Below, one piece after another: positions 7,606 through 17,338 of a DNA stretch of 54,327 nt (the first letter of the stretch is position 1; each line of letters starts with the position of its first letter). The notes under the pieces are model-generated. The model was not told the origin of the DNA, ran no database searches, and saw nothing but the letters and a program-made list of their open reading frames with translations. The translations under genes were made by a program, and so were the position numbers. Source of the DNA: CAZOZK01 sp964584245 (lineage in GTDB: Bacteria; Patescibacteriota; Microgenomatia; UBA1400; PJMF01); contig CAZOZK010000001.1 in the NCBI GenBank assembly GCA_964584245.1, positions 1 to 54,327 of the forward strand, written 5' to 3'.

Positions 7606-10600
7606 CTAATTTATATTCACTCCTGAGAAACCGACTCCTTCCAAGATGAAATCCCCAATATTTGGTGAGACCATTGAAGTGGTACACCACTCGCTGGTTT
7701 GCGCGCCAATTAGAGAGCGAACTCGATATTTGTAGGTGCTTCCCTGAGCAATAGTGCTATCTGCATAAGATGTAGTATTGGCCGCGGGTGAATTGAGTAA
7801 GGTCCACGCGCCACCATTGACTTGCCGTTCGAGCTCATAGCCGCTTTCGCCTGTAGTTCCATCGTTCCAGGATACGGTAAAGGTAGTGTTGAGTGGATTC
7901 GAGTCAATGACGCATTGGGTCGGGAGCGCCAAGTTAAACATAGTGAATGTAGCTGATTCAGTACTCCAAGGACTGACAGCACCTAATGGATCAGTGAGTC
8001 GGATTCGCCAGTAGTATCTTTGACCGTTGACCGAGAGTGGCGGGCCGTTATAGCTGATTTCTGGGGTTCGATCTCCTTCATCAACATATGGTGAGAAAGC
8101 GCCACTCCAGAGTGCTATTCCAGGGGCAAAAGACTGACTTGGGCTGATTTGCAGTTGATACGAAACGGCTTGGTCAGTGATTTCTGGATCATTATAGATT
8201 GCGCTGAATGTTGGCACTAAAGTGGTGACCGCAGTTGGATTTGTGAGACTGTTGGTTTGTAAGCCTGTTGCAACCGTTGGTGCGTTATTATTCGTGGTAG
8301 TAAAAGAGTAGGGAGTTGCTTGCAATGCGCTCCAAGTGTTGGAATCATTAGGATCAATGGCCTGGCTTTTCCAGTAGTAGGTGGTGAGTAATGCAAGGTC
8401 CATAGAAATTGTATAACTAGCTTGCGTTCCAGAAGTGTATGCGGTACTGGAGAGGGCATTCTGGCCTGACCAACCGGATTGGGTAACGGTCTGGTCATAG
8501 GTCTGACAGTTTACAGTCATAGAGACGTCTTCACACAAGATGATGCGATAGCGAATTTCGTCACCATTGGTGTCTGTAGTAGTGGTTTGTAGCGTTGGGT
8601 TTTGCGTCAAATTTGTAACGGTATCACTTGGAGCATCTAGACTTGGGACGGCTGGAGGTTGGTTTGTGGCATAGTCAAGCGTCACTGATTGCAGAGCAAC
8701 CGAATGATTTGTGTCAGAATTTAAAAATCGTGCTCGATACTGCAAATATCTCTGCGGAGTTGATGTCGGCACAGAACTGGTGGCATCGGTGAGAGTGCTA
8801 TCCAACGATTGAGGATTGTCTATCCAAACTGTCCTGCCCTCTGCGCCATTGGTAAAAAATAGTGATGCGGATGTAAGCGTTGAGTTACTCGTGGGCAGTG
8901 CGGTTGCCTTGCGGTAATCCCAGTACTCTCGTTGCCACTTAAAGACATCTGCTTGTGGGGTAAATCCATCTGGTGGGAACGTGCTGCCGGTGTCCCAACC
9001 TTGAACTGTAATAGCTCCAGTGCTGCTCGTTACGGTGCTTACTATGCCTTGTGCAATGTACTCAGTTCCAGCAACATTTTCTTTCACAATTATGCGTTCA
9101 CCTTCAAAAATATTTGAACCCATCTCAGGGTACTTGTACTGTGTTGCATCAATAATAAATGTGTTGTCAGTGTTATCATCGATTAGATTCCCAGAATTGA
9201 TTTTTGCGCCAAAAGAAATAGTAATTGGATACGATTTTTTCTTGATTCCTGCTTCGTAGATTTCTCGAATTTCAGCTTCAGTTAGTGTGCTTTCAATGAG
9301 TTGGACTTCATCTATGTTTCCTGTGAAGTATGACCAAGCATCTGAAGCATAACTTCTAGTTGTCGTACCATATCCTGCGCCAACAGTTGTGTGATACCAC
9401 CAACTATGATCGATAGTTCCAGCTCTGCTGCCAATGAGTTGTCCGTCTAAATACATATATTGGTTGGTGTTGTCAGCAACCATAACAACATGATGCCATC
9501 TACTATCGTTATACCCAATAGCACTGGATATGGCTCCAACGCCGCCAGTCCAAAATTCTCCACGAACTACTCCAGTACTTAAAATACTTATGACTGGAAC
9601 TCTAGAGGCTGTATTTGGTGAACCAGGTATTTCTTGACTAAAACCAACAAGCGTGCGAGTTGTCCCTTGGTTTGTTTTGAACCATGCACTGAGCGTAAAT
9701 TGTGTTGATTGATTGAGGTTTGTTTGCAAGTTAGCATATTGGCTACTTGCAGTGACAAGGTACAGACCATTGCCAGTAACTCCAGGGGCTCTATTAAAGG
9801 CATTAACTAATACACCTTCTTTTTTTGAGTTTCCTTGATTAATAAGTGGGGCTCTCGATGCTTCATCAAACTTCCAGTAACCAGTGCTGCCAGTTGGATT
9901 GGGATCTGGCCGAAGTGTACTCTCATATGAATCGCCTGCGACTAATTCGAGATAAGTGCCTGGCCTGTCTGCAGCAATATCAAAGGCAATAACGTCTTTA
10001 TTTAATGTAGTAGCTCCATTTATATCGAGTGGAACGGAGTTACCTATGCCAAGTTGGTAGGCATTGGTAATATCTTCGTATGTTCTGTTTATACCATTAT
10101 AAAAATGGACGTCATCAATTTTGCCGTTAAAAAATGCAGGTGTGTTGTAGTATGCAGCAACTAGTGAGTAGCCAATACTTTGTTTGTCTGTTGAACTATT
10201 GTACATAGTTAAATTATGAGCTACGACGTTTGCAAGCACTCCATTTACCCAAATTGTTTTTTGGCCAAGTTCCTTGCTGTAGTGGCACGCAACATGGTTC
10301 CAGCTATTTTTCTGCAATATGTTTGAGGTAGTTTGAGATTGGAATGTACTTGGTCCACTGCGTGTATTAAAGACGATATTCGCACCGGAAAATCCGCAGC
10401 CAATTATTGTTTGTTCTCCAGTTGCTGAAGATTTTTCATATATGTAACCTGACTGGTTGAAATTTGATGAATACACCCAAGCTTCAACACTAAACGAATC
10501 TACATTAAAATCTGCTGAGGAGGGGAGTGTAACTGCAGATGTGCTCCCATTGAATGAACGTGCATTACCAATAATTCCTCGAGTGATTGAGGTTTGTTTA

Positions 10601-13600
10601 TATGTTCCGTGATGGTTATTTCCTGAATAATCGGTTGCGGTATAAATAGGTTCTGCATCAGGGTTGGGGAATTGGCTGGCGTATTTGACTAGCACAATCC
10701 CATTTCCACCATCTCCTCCTAACTTGCTTGTGCTGTTAACACTAAAGCCAGCGCCACCACCGCCACTCCCAGTATTTGTTGTCCCCGCACCAGCTACAGC
10801 TGAAGTAGTAGTTCCAGTACCACCGCCTCCACCACCTCCACCACCCGCAGTACCAAAACCGGTACGTACACCACCACCACCGCCACCTGAAAATAATTTA
10901 TATATTCCGGGTATGTCTGAAATTTTTCCAACGCCACCAGCACCTCCAATTGCAGCATTAACACCAACTGCTCCCACAACACCAGCACCTCCACCACCAC
11001 CGGCATTATTACCACCCGCAGCCCCAGCACCTCCATTATTTCCTTGGCCTCCAATTCCTGTACCCCAACAGGTTGTAAATCCAGTGCCTGCACTAGCACC
11101 ACCACCACTGCCACCATTACTAGTAGCTGCAGTACAAGTACTTGCTCCACCAATAGGTCCGCCACCGCCACCACCGGTGGCTGTGATAGATCCAAAAACG
11201 GAATTACCACCTTTATTTCCTTGTTGAGTCGCTGTGTTAAATCCATTTCCTCCTATGCCACCAAGTCCTACAGTAACGGCCACAGTTGGAGTAGCACTCA
11301 CATCAACAGCTAGTTGCTCAACCATACCGCCAGCACCGCCACCGCCACCAATGACACCACCGCCACCACCACCGCCCGCTACCACTAAAACATCAACTGA
11401 GGTTACATCACTTGGTCGATACCAAGTATCAGTTCCAGCAGTAGAAAATGTATCTAAATAGTATTGTGGAGTAACTGTTGTTTCATCAAAACTCCAGTGT
11501 CCGATTGAATTATCGTTTGGATCGGGGGCGAGATAGCGAATGATTACAATTCCAGATCCACCATTTCCGCCTAACTGAATTGCAGTATCACCATTGTATC
11601 CCGCACCTCCACCACCGCCACCCGTATTTGCTGTCCCAGCAGTAGCTAATGTAGAAGTTGTAGTGCCAGCCCCTCCGCCTCCTAGACCACCAGCACCAGC
11701 GGTACCATTTGCTGTTCGAGCACCACCGCCACCACCACCGCCGTAATAGATATTACCTCCACTTATGTCGCTAGCAAATCCAGTGCCTCCGTTTCCAGAA
11801 CGGGTTGTGCTTACACCACTTGCTCCTGGGCTTACAGCCCCACCACCGCCTCCAGCATTATTATTTGCTCCATTTGTTCCTCCGTTAAAACCTTGGCCAG
11901 CTGTTCCGGTACCTCCTGCACAACTGGTCGATCCACCGCCACCACTTCCTCCAGCTGTTGTGGTACAACCTTGAGCAGCATTTGGTCCACCGCCGCCACC
12001 ACCAGAGGCAATAACTGAACCGAAATATGAATTTCCTCCAGTTCCTCCATAATGTGCAGGGTTAGTATTTCCACCCCCACCGGTACCACCAGTACCAACT
12101 TGGACTGAGACAGTTGGTGAGGCACTCACATCAACTTCTCTTTGATAGATGACACCGCCACCACCGCCACCACCGCCAATAGTTCCACCACCGCCGCCGC
12201 CGCCAGCAACCACCAAAACATCAACTTCAGTTACCCCAGATGGGCGATTCCAGGTGTGTCCGCCGGTTGCAGTATAGCTTTGGATAACATAGTTTGCTTT
12301 TCCAGATGTGGTTATAATTTTGCGTGAACTTGCTGAGTCATTTGTAATGGTAGTGTCATTTGTACTTGCTATAGTTGGGACAGTAGGAGCATTCCAGCTG
12401 GTTATGTCGATATCGACTGGGGTTCCTGTGGGTCGCCATTCTTCCCAGGTGCTTCCATCGGCGCTGGTACGTGTTTCGAACATGATTCTGCTCGAGTTGT
12501 AGTTTGAGACAACCTCCTCTGCACTGAGTGCTCGAGAGTATATTCTAGTTGTATCGATAATTCCATTAAATGGATTAACTGTTGCGCCATTCCACCAACC
12601 AGATCCAATTTGCACCCTAGTGGGATTAAAACTGGGAGTGACATTTGAGCCAACAAGTGTGTAAGGTTGGTCAACTCCGTTAAGATAAATTTTGGTTGAT
12701 GTTGTCAGGGTTCCTGGAGTTTTAGTAATAACTATGTGTTGCCATTTATTGAGCTGTAAAATTGGGCCTGTATTTACCCCAGCACTGCTGGTATGAAAAC
12801 CAATTGTGTTGGCTGCAGCTTGGTTTAGTAATATTGCTGCAGTTTGCCCGGTAGTTACAGCGGCAGGAATCAACCCCAACACCGTTTGGTTGCCCGTAAA
12901 ATTTCTAGGATAAATCCAAGCTTCCAAAGTGATTTCGGCATTTCCAGTTATTCCGGTATTATTTGGTGAGTTAATAATATAGTCGTTAGAACCATCAAAA
13001 TTAACTGCTCCAGCTCCACTGTGTCGTTGGGTTGCCGTCCAACCGCTTTGGGCTACTACATCTTGACCAGTTGTATCAGTAAAGTTTGTTAAAGTTCCGT
13101 TACACGTAGCTCCGCAACTTCCACCGCTCACAGCAGTAGTTCCCGACGTTTCGTTGAGGTTCCATTGTGCAACTAACCCTGTGGTTGAGTAAGGAGTTTC
13201 TGCGCCACCACTTGGAGTGTCACTAGCATTTTCTGTAGCTGTAAAGGCCAATGTGTCCAAAGTCATGACTGATGCTCCAAGATCAACAGTGTCTGAGGTG
13301 TATGCAGCAGATGGCGGTCTTTGTGCCATTGCTTTAATTTCTTCTTCTGTGCGCACCACACTATCTATCCTGAGTTCATCTATGAGTCCATTATGTGATG
13401 CGTTATAGCCACGACCGATATAAAGATTCGTATTGTTAAAGTTTGGTTCAGTTACTACTCCAGAAAATTCCAGATTTCCGTCTAGATAGAGTTTTACTTC
13501 ACTTGAAGCCGAGTTATATGTGTAGGCTGCGTGGTACCAACGATTTGTTGTCAAAATCGTTTTACCTGTTTGATATCCGTTGCTATAAATAGACAATTGA

Positions 13601-15126
13601 TTAGTAGAACTTTGAATTAAAAGCCAAAGTGGTCCAGTTTCTAATGAGGTATTTCCGACAGAAACAATTCCTCTTTGCGTGCCAAGAGCCGTGATTGTAA
13701 ACCAAACAGAAATTGTTCGACTGCGTAGATACGTTGTTGGTGATGTTGCTTGAATATAATTCGTACCAGTAAATGAACGTGCTTTGCCAAAGCCTGACAT
13801 ACCATCTACTATTGTTGCACCGGTAACTGTTCCAGTGTAGCCGTTTCCTGTTTCATCTGCTGCGACTGTGCCAGAAGTTTCATCGAGTTTGTAGTAGGCC
13901 ATGGTGTGGATGTCGTACGCAGGAATTTGGTGGAAGCCCTCGATAGATGGACTTGATCCAGAGCCGGTATCGATTGTTCGGTCGAATGTCCCACTCGCGA
14001 ACTCACTAGTCTCGTTATGAACAATAGTTGGGTCAATTCGAATTGGGTACATTCTTTCTGGAGAAAAAAGCCACTCTTTTTGGACTTCGAGCACAAGAAT
14101 ATAGTTTTTTTGACGATTAAATTGGAATAGTGGACCTAAAATTTGAGTAGTTATGTTAGGGTCTACTGCCGAAGAACCGAGTAATTGTGTGGTCAGCGTT
14201 GAGACATTAGTATCGGTGCCCTGCATTTTCTCTCGCATTTCATCTGTTTGAATTTGGACAAGTTGAGCTGGAGTTAGACTTTTATTTTCCTGAGTATCTT
14301 CAACTAAATGGTACTGCACTGCGTAGGTGGTGTTGCCAGATTTATCTTGTGCATAGGGTTGCTCAAACTGAAACTGATACTCGCCTTTATTATTTACAAA
14401 ATAGATTTGTTTATCTTGGGTGACGATTGGATGGAGGTTTTCTAGGTGTAATTTTGTCGAAAAAAGATGCGTTTGTGGATCCTGATTCAAGATAATATCT
14501 TCTTTGATTCCATTTCTGACGGCTTGATACTCGACAGAAATCTGATTTTTATCATCCGAAAAAGTCATTTTTGATGGATTTGTCTCATTTATTGTCGATG
14601 TTGCGTTTTCAAAAGGTATTGCAAGTTCAAGTCTGGAATTTTCTCGAGAAACAGAAATATCAATCGTTTTAGCCTGGGCTTGAAAGGTAGTTTTGATACC
14701 AACTTGCGGCATGTTAGCGGTGAGCTGATTGGCATTGCGCCAGCTTTGTTGGAAAATTGGTTTCTGTGGATTAACTGGGGGAGTGATAAATCGGTACGCA
14801 CTAACACCAACCCCAAGTATGAGCACGACAAACAATGCAGTAATAGTAATGAGTGGGGAATTTTTCTGAATAGCAATTACTGCGTGTTTTAGAACAGCGT
14901 TATTTTGCAAAGCTACTATAGTTTGCCTCAGTATCCTATTTTTTTGAATTGCAGCTAACAGTTGTTTTACTTTTTCATTTCTCAATAGAAGTCTTTTCTG
15001 ACGTTTGTAGATTAGCAACAGATTCAGTGCAAAAGTGCGCGCGAACGGCTTAACTACTCTCCCACAGTCTTGGGCCATGTCTTTCAATTTTTGAAAGGAT
15101 TTTTTGAGTAGCAGTGATATTCTCAT
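7606..15126 (-). CDS. Giant LamG/glycine-rich/FN3-like surface protein, 2506 residues
   Basis: Likely a membrane-anchored adhesin or carbohydrate-binding surface protein. The first ~95 residues are basic and cytoplasmic, with a degenerate 13-14-residue repeat (AIQKN / VALQNN / AIQKN), followed by a single membrane segment (~96-116), giving N-in/C-out topology. Outside there are at least four concanavalin/LamG-like modules, recognised by phrases such as YYKLDETSGTVAADETGNGY, WNLNETSGT, GNARSFNGSTSAV and GYWKFDEAS (roughly 430-590, 640-860, 1490-1680, 1740-1960). Two glycine-rich domains (~975-1190 and ~1240-1480) begin VDVLVVAGGGGGGG. The C-terminal ~600 residues look like fibronectin-type or Ig-like repeats (PSLDAPSDT, YYWRIRLTDPLG, YKYRVRSL). 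No LPXTG or other sorting signal. It starts 29 nt after the TPR ligase-like gene and is probably cotranscribed with it. Confidence 0.9.
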   Translation of the reverse strand: MRISLLLKKSFQKLKDMAQDCGRVVKPFARTFALNLLLIYKRQKRLLLRNEKVKQLLAAIQKNRILRQTIVALQNNAVLKHAVIAIQKNSPLITITALFVVLILGVGVSAYRFITPPVNPQKPIFQQSWRNANQLTANMPQVGIKTTFQAQAKTIDISVSRENSRLELAIPFENATSTINETNPSKMTFSDDKNQISVEYQAVRNGIKEDIILNQDPQTHLFSTKLHLENLHPIVTQDKQIYFVNNKGEYQFQFEQPYAQDKSGNTTYAVQYHLVEDTQENKSLTPAQLVQIQTDEMREKMQGTDTNVSTLTTQLLGSSAVDPNITTQILGPLFQFNRQKNYILVLEVQKEWLFSPERMYPIRIDPTIVHNETSEFASGTFDRTIDTGSGSSPSIEGFHQIPAYDIHTMAYYKLDETSGTVAADETGNGYTGTVTGATIVDGMSGFGKARSFTGTNYIQATSPTTYLRSRTISVWFTITALGTQRGIVSVGNTSLETGPLWLLIQSSTNQLSIYSNGYQTGKTILTTNRWYHAAYTYNSASSEVKLYLDGNLEFSGVVTEPNFNNTNLYIGRGYNASHNGLIDELRIDSVVRTEEEIKAMAQRPPSAAYTSDTVDLGASVMTLDTLAFTATENASDTPSGGAETPYSTTGLVAQWNLNETSGTTAVSGGSCGATCNGTLTNFTDTTGQDVVAQSGWTATQRHSGAGAVNFDGSNDYIINSPNNTGITGNAEITLEAWIYPRNFTGNQTVLGLIPAAVTTGQTAAILLNQAAANTIGFHTSSAGVNTGPILQLNKWQHIVITKTPGTLTTSTKIYLNGVDQPYTLVGSNVTPSFNPTRVQIGSGWWNGATVNPFNGIIDTTRIYSRALSAEEVVSNYNSSRIMFETRTSADGSTWEEWRPTGTPVDIDITSWNAPTVPTIASTNDTTITNDSASSRKIITTSGKANYVIQSYTATGGHTWNRPSGVTEVDVLVVAGGGGGGGTIGGGGGGGGVIYQREVDVSASPTVSVQVGTGGTGGGGNTNPAHYGGTGGNSYFGSVIASGGGGGGPNAAQGCTTTAGGSGGGGSTSCAGGTGTAGQGFNGGTNGANNNAGGGGGAVSPGASGVSTTRSGNGGTGFASDISGGNIYYGGGGGGGARTANGTAGAGGLGGGGAGTTTSTLATAGTANTGGGGGGAGYNGDTAIQLGGNGGSGIVIIRYLAPDPNDNSIGHWSFDETTVTPQYYLDTFSTAGTDTWYRPSDVTSVDVLVVAGGGGGGGVIGGGGGAGGMVEQLAVDVSATPTVAVTVGLGGIGGNGFNTATQQGNKGGNSVFGSITATGGGGGGPIGGASTCTAATSNGGSGGGASAGTGFTTCWGTGIGGQGNNGGAGAAGGNNAGGGGGAGVVGAVGVNAAIGGAGGVGKISDIPGIYKLFSGGGGGGVRTGFGTAGGGGGGGGGTGTTTSAVAGAGTTNTGSGGGGAGFSVNSTSKLGGDGGNGIVLVKYASQFPNPDAEPIYTATDYSGNNHHGTYKQTSITRGIIGNARSFNGSTSAVTLPSSADFNVDSFSVEAWVYSSNFNQSGYIYEKSSATGEQTIIGCGFSGANIVFNTRSGPSTFQSQTTSNILQKNSWNHVACHYSKELGQKTIWVNGVLANVVAHNLTMYNSSTDKQSIGYSLVAAYYNTPAFFNGKIDDVHFYNGINRTYEDITNAYQLGIGNSVPLDINGATTLNKDVIAFDIAADRPGTYLELVAGDSYESTLRPDPNPTGSTGYWKFDEASRAPLINQGNSKKEGVLVNAFNRAPGVTGNGLYLVTASSQYANLQTNLNQSTQFTLSAWFKTNQGTTRTLVGFSQEIPGSPNTASRVPVISILSTGVVRGEFWTGGVGAISSAIGYNDSRWHHVVMVADNTNQYMYLDGQLIGSRAGTIDHSWWYHTTVGAGYGTTTRSYASDAWSYFTGNIDEVQLIESTLTEAEIREIYEAGIKKKSYPITISFGAKINSGNLIDDNTDNTFIIDATQYKYPEMGSNIFEGERIIVKENVAGTEYIAQGIVSTVTSSTGAITVQGWDTGSTFPPDGFTPQADVFKWQREYWDYRKATALPTSNSTLTSASLFFTNGAEGRTVWIDNPQSLDSTLTDATSSVPTSTPQRYLQYRARFLNSDTNHSVALQSVTLDYATNQPPAVPSLDAPSDTVTNLTQNPTLQTTTTDTNGDEIRYRIILCEDVSMTVNCQTYDQTVTQSGWSGQNALSSTAYTSGTQASYTISMDLALLTTYYWKSQAIDPNDSNTWSALQATPYSFTTTNNNAPTVATGLQTNSLTNPTAVTTLVPTFSAIYNDPEITDQAVSYQLQISPSQSFAPGIALWSGAFSPYVDEGDRTPEISYNGPPLSVNGQRYYWRIRLTDPLGAVSPWSTESATFTMFNLALPTQCVIDSNPLNTTFTVSWNDGTTGESGYELERQVNGGAWTLLNSPAANTTSYADSTIAQGSTYKYRVRSLIGAQTSEWCTTSMVSPNIGDFILEGVGFSGVNIN
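10690..11400 (-). repeat. Glycine-rich domain copy 2 in the LamG protein
   Basis: On the coding strand this encodes long runs of Gly with Ala/Thr/Asn, starting with VDVLVVAGGGGGGG and ending GGNGIVLVKYAS. The opposite strand therefore shows long proline-rich open frames, which are not genes. The same domain type recurs at 11550-12200 and in the 3387-residue protein at 23690-24370. Confidence 0.75.
11550..12200 (-). repeat. Glycine-rich domain copy 1 in the LamG protein
   Basis: Same module as at 10690-11400: VDVLVVAGGGGGGG at the start and GGSGIVIIRYLAPD at the end, about 215 residues. Each copy is followed by a short YWSFDE- or YTATDYSGNN-type entry into a LamG-like module. Confidence 0.75.
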
Positions 15127-15155
15127 GGTATCTGGTGCTCTAACTATTGATCACT

Positions 15156-17291
15156 CTATTGAGCACTTGGCGAAATGGGATCTGATTCAATGTTTGGTTG
15201 AATCGTTTCGCTAAGCGGCAGCTGATTTTCTGTACTGATGACTGGGCCTGGGTTTTCGCCAGGATTTGTGAGGACAGACTGTTGATTCTGGCCTTGATTT
15301 TGATCAGAATTCATCCCATCCATATTAGTGAGCGCAGTTTCTTGATTTCCACCAGCCGCAGGTTTTACGTTACTATTTTCATCACCAGTTGCAGTCTGAG
15401 CTGTTATTTTTTCCTCAAGAGCTTTGAGCTCAGCGCTTGTCTTGATGTAGTCATCAGAACTTGCATCAAGCAAAAGCAGCGTTTGTTGGTAAGCAGTTCG
15501 AGCTTGCTCCAATTTATTTGACATAACCAAAGCATTTGCCAGATTGTAGTAGGCATTTGTGTAATCTGGTTTGAGTGCAATTGCTTGTTGGAAGAATGTG
15601 ACTGCATCATCATATGATTTAGCTGCATATAAAATGCCACCAATTTCTACTCGAAGTGAGGGGTCGGTTGGTGCAAGTTGTGCGGCGTTCAAATATGAGG
15701 TAAGTGCCCATTGCTCTGCACCTTCAGCTGCACCAATCAAGCTGCGGTAGGTTTGGCCTAAATGTAACCAATTTGTTGAGTCAAGTTGATCGAGTGATGT
15801 GGCAGCGCGACCCTCACGAATAGACTGTTGTACCAGTGCAGAAAATTGTGATGCTTCTTCATCAGTGATATCAGTTTTTTCTGCCAAAGCAGCGGCGATA
15901 GTAATATTTGTAGCGCTATATCTGCGTCGGTAGGAATCAATAAATGGATTAAGTTTGATTGCCTGTTGTTGGAGTGTATAGGCACCAACCAAATCTTCAT
16001 TTTGAATCGCTTTGGTGCTTTGCAAGAAAATTACTTCTGCCGCAAATGCTCGGCCGTATCCATAGATAGATACGAGGAGTCCAAAAGCCAATACAGCACA
16101 CACAGCTTGTACTACTATGCGACTTTTTGCTTTTGTTTCGTCAGCCTGCGCGGTTGGTTTTTTAATCTGGATACTATGGATTTCTAGTTGAGTAAATCGC
16201 TTACTTTCTGACCCAATCCAGGCAGTGAGGAACACTGCGAGTAGTGCAAACATAACCGTATTGGCAGGCACAAGACACATGAGTACAAAAATACTCATTG
16301 TCATCCAAAAAATAGGTTTACTTCGAGGCAACATGTGTCCATATTGGCGAATAAGCATCACCGGAATGCTCACAAAACTGATGACACCGAGTAAACCAGT
16401 GGTCACCAATAAAGTTAGAATGCCATTTGAGCCTTGAGCAAAAGGGGTAGCCCAGAGTGAATTTCCATTCATCCACTCAGGTTTAAATAATGTGTATGCA
16501 GTACTAAATCCTTGAGGTCCATAGCCGAGCAATGCATTTTTTGGTGTGCGAAGTGTATCTATAGCTACAGACCAGTTTGCTGCGAGTGGTAGGAGTAATG
16601 GAGTTGATTCTTTGCCTGGCAACAGTGCCCATCCATGAAGCAAAAGACTGCCGACTGTGAGTGCAATACCAACATATTGAAATGCGCCAAGCTTATATTC
16701 TTTCAACCAGTAGGCAGCTGCAACACCTACAAGTCCTACAATTGCAAGTTGTAATGCAATCAAAGGAGATCCTGCCAAGTTAAAGGCAAGTGAATTTACG
16801 CCAAGTGGCAGTGGTAAAAAGTAATTGAGCAACCGGGCAGGTCCAAATCCAACTAACTGCAGTAGTGAGGTACCAAGCAAGCCAGCATTTACCCCAAGCA
16901 TAATATTGAGTGGATGCGCCAAAATAATTGTTTTTACCTGGGATGCTCCAAATAAAATAAATAAGGTGCAAGCAATATAGAGACCACCCAAGCCAAAAAG
17001 GTGTTCAACAGGATATGAATTGGTAAAAAGACTCGAGGAGAGTGTGGCAATCCCAAATCCAAGAACTGGAAATGTCAGGGGAGAGAGAGTGAATGGTATT
17101 ACTGATTTTTTAAGTGAATGAACAATATACAAGACCATAACAGCAACGGTTGCCATCAAGAACAGCGCAATTTTGGAGTGCACAACAAATTGTTCGGTGA
17201 TCGGCACAACAACCAGAGGTAGAGCCACCATAACACTGCCCAAAATTGATTGTACTAAAAAGCTGTTTGATACTTTACTCAAGTTATTCAC
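15156..17291 (-). CDS. Wzy/O-antigen-ligase-like membrane protein with C-terminal TPRs
   Basis: A predicted glycan polymerase or ligase of the Wzy_C/WaaL/PglL type. About ten or eleven membrane segments fill residues ~10-425. The extracellular segment LLGYGPQGFSTAYTLFKPEW followed by SNGILTLLVTTGLLG matches the family pattern in which a GxGP-F segment precedes a loop and a terminal GLLG helix; the usual HN pair appears as GSNG here. Three or four TPRs follow (~435-620, e.g. YDDAVTFFQQAIALKPDY) and then a Gln/Asn/Pro-rich tail. I chose GTG at 17291 (first residues MNNLSKVSN) because AAAGGAG (minus strand, 17297-17303) lies 5 nt upstream; longer in-frame starts lack such a site. The gene is directly upstream of the giant LamG protein, which suggests that protein as a possible substrate. 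Confidence 0.8.
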   Translation of the reverse strand: MNNLSKVSNSFLVQSILGSVMVALPLVVVPITEQFVVHSKIALFLMATVAVMVLYIVHSLKKSVIPFTLSPLTFPVLGFGIATLSSSLFTNSYPVEHLFGLGGLYIACTLFILFGASQVKTIILAHPLNIMLGVNAGLLGTSLLQLVGFGPARLLNYFLPLPLGVNSLAFNLAGSPLIALQLAIVGLVGVAAAYWLKEYKLGAFQYVGIALTVGSLLLHGWALLPGKESTPLLLPLAANWSVAIDTLRTPKNALLGYGPQGFSTAYTLFKPEWMNGNSLWATPFAQGSNGILTLLVTTGLLGVISFVSIPVMLIRQYGHMLPRSKPIFWMTMSIFVLMCLVPANTVMFALLAVFLTAWIGSESKRFTQLEIHSIQIKKPTAQADETKAKSRIVVQAVCAVLAFGLLVSIYGYGRAFAAEVIFLQSTKAIQNEDLVGAYTLQQQAIKLNPFIDSYRRRYSATNITIAAALAEKTDITDEEASQFSALVQQSIREGRAATSLDQLDSTNWLHLGQTYRSLIGAAEGAEQWALTSYLNAAQLAPTDPSLRVEIGGILYAAKSYDDAVTFFQQAIALKPDYTNAYYNLANALVMSNKLEQARTAYQQTLLLLDASSDDYIKTSAELKALEEKITAQTATGDENSNVKPAAGGNQETALTNMDGMNSDQNQGQNQQSVLTNPGENPGPVISTENQLPLSETIQPNIESDPISPSAQ

Positions 17292-17324
17292 GAGTGCTCC
17301 TTTATCCCAAACCATGATTTCTGC

Positions 17325-17337
17325 TATAGTAACTATA
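17325..17337. promoter_or_regulatory. Overlapping divergent -10 elements, ligase and prepilin genes
   Basis: TATAGT-A-ACTATA forms an inverted repeat, so each strand reads TATAGT. On the plus strand TG at 17322-17323 makes an extended -10, ending 8 nt before ATG 17339. The divergent genes are separated by only 47 bp, so the two promoters must overlap. Confidence 0.45.
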
Positions 17338-17338
17338 C

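Noticed and set aside
10664..12330. Long proline/alanine-rich reading frames on the plus strand
   Set aside because: They are the reverse complement of the glycine-rich domains of the LamG gene; GGN codons read as CCN. Composition alone keeps them open.
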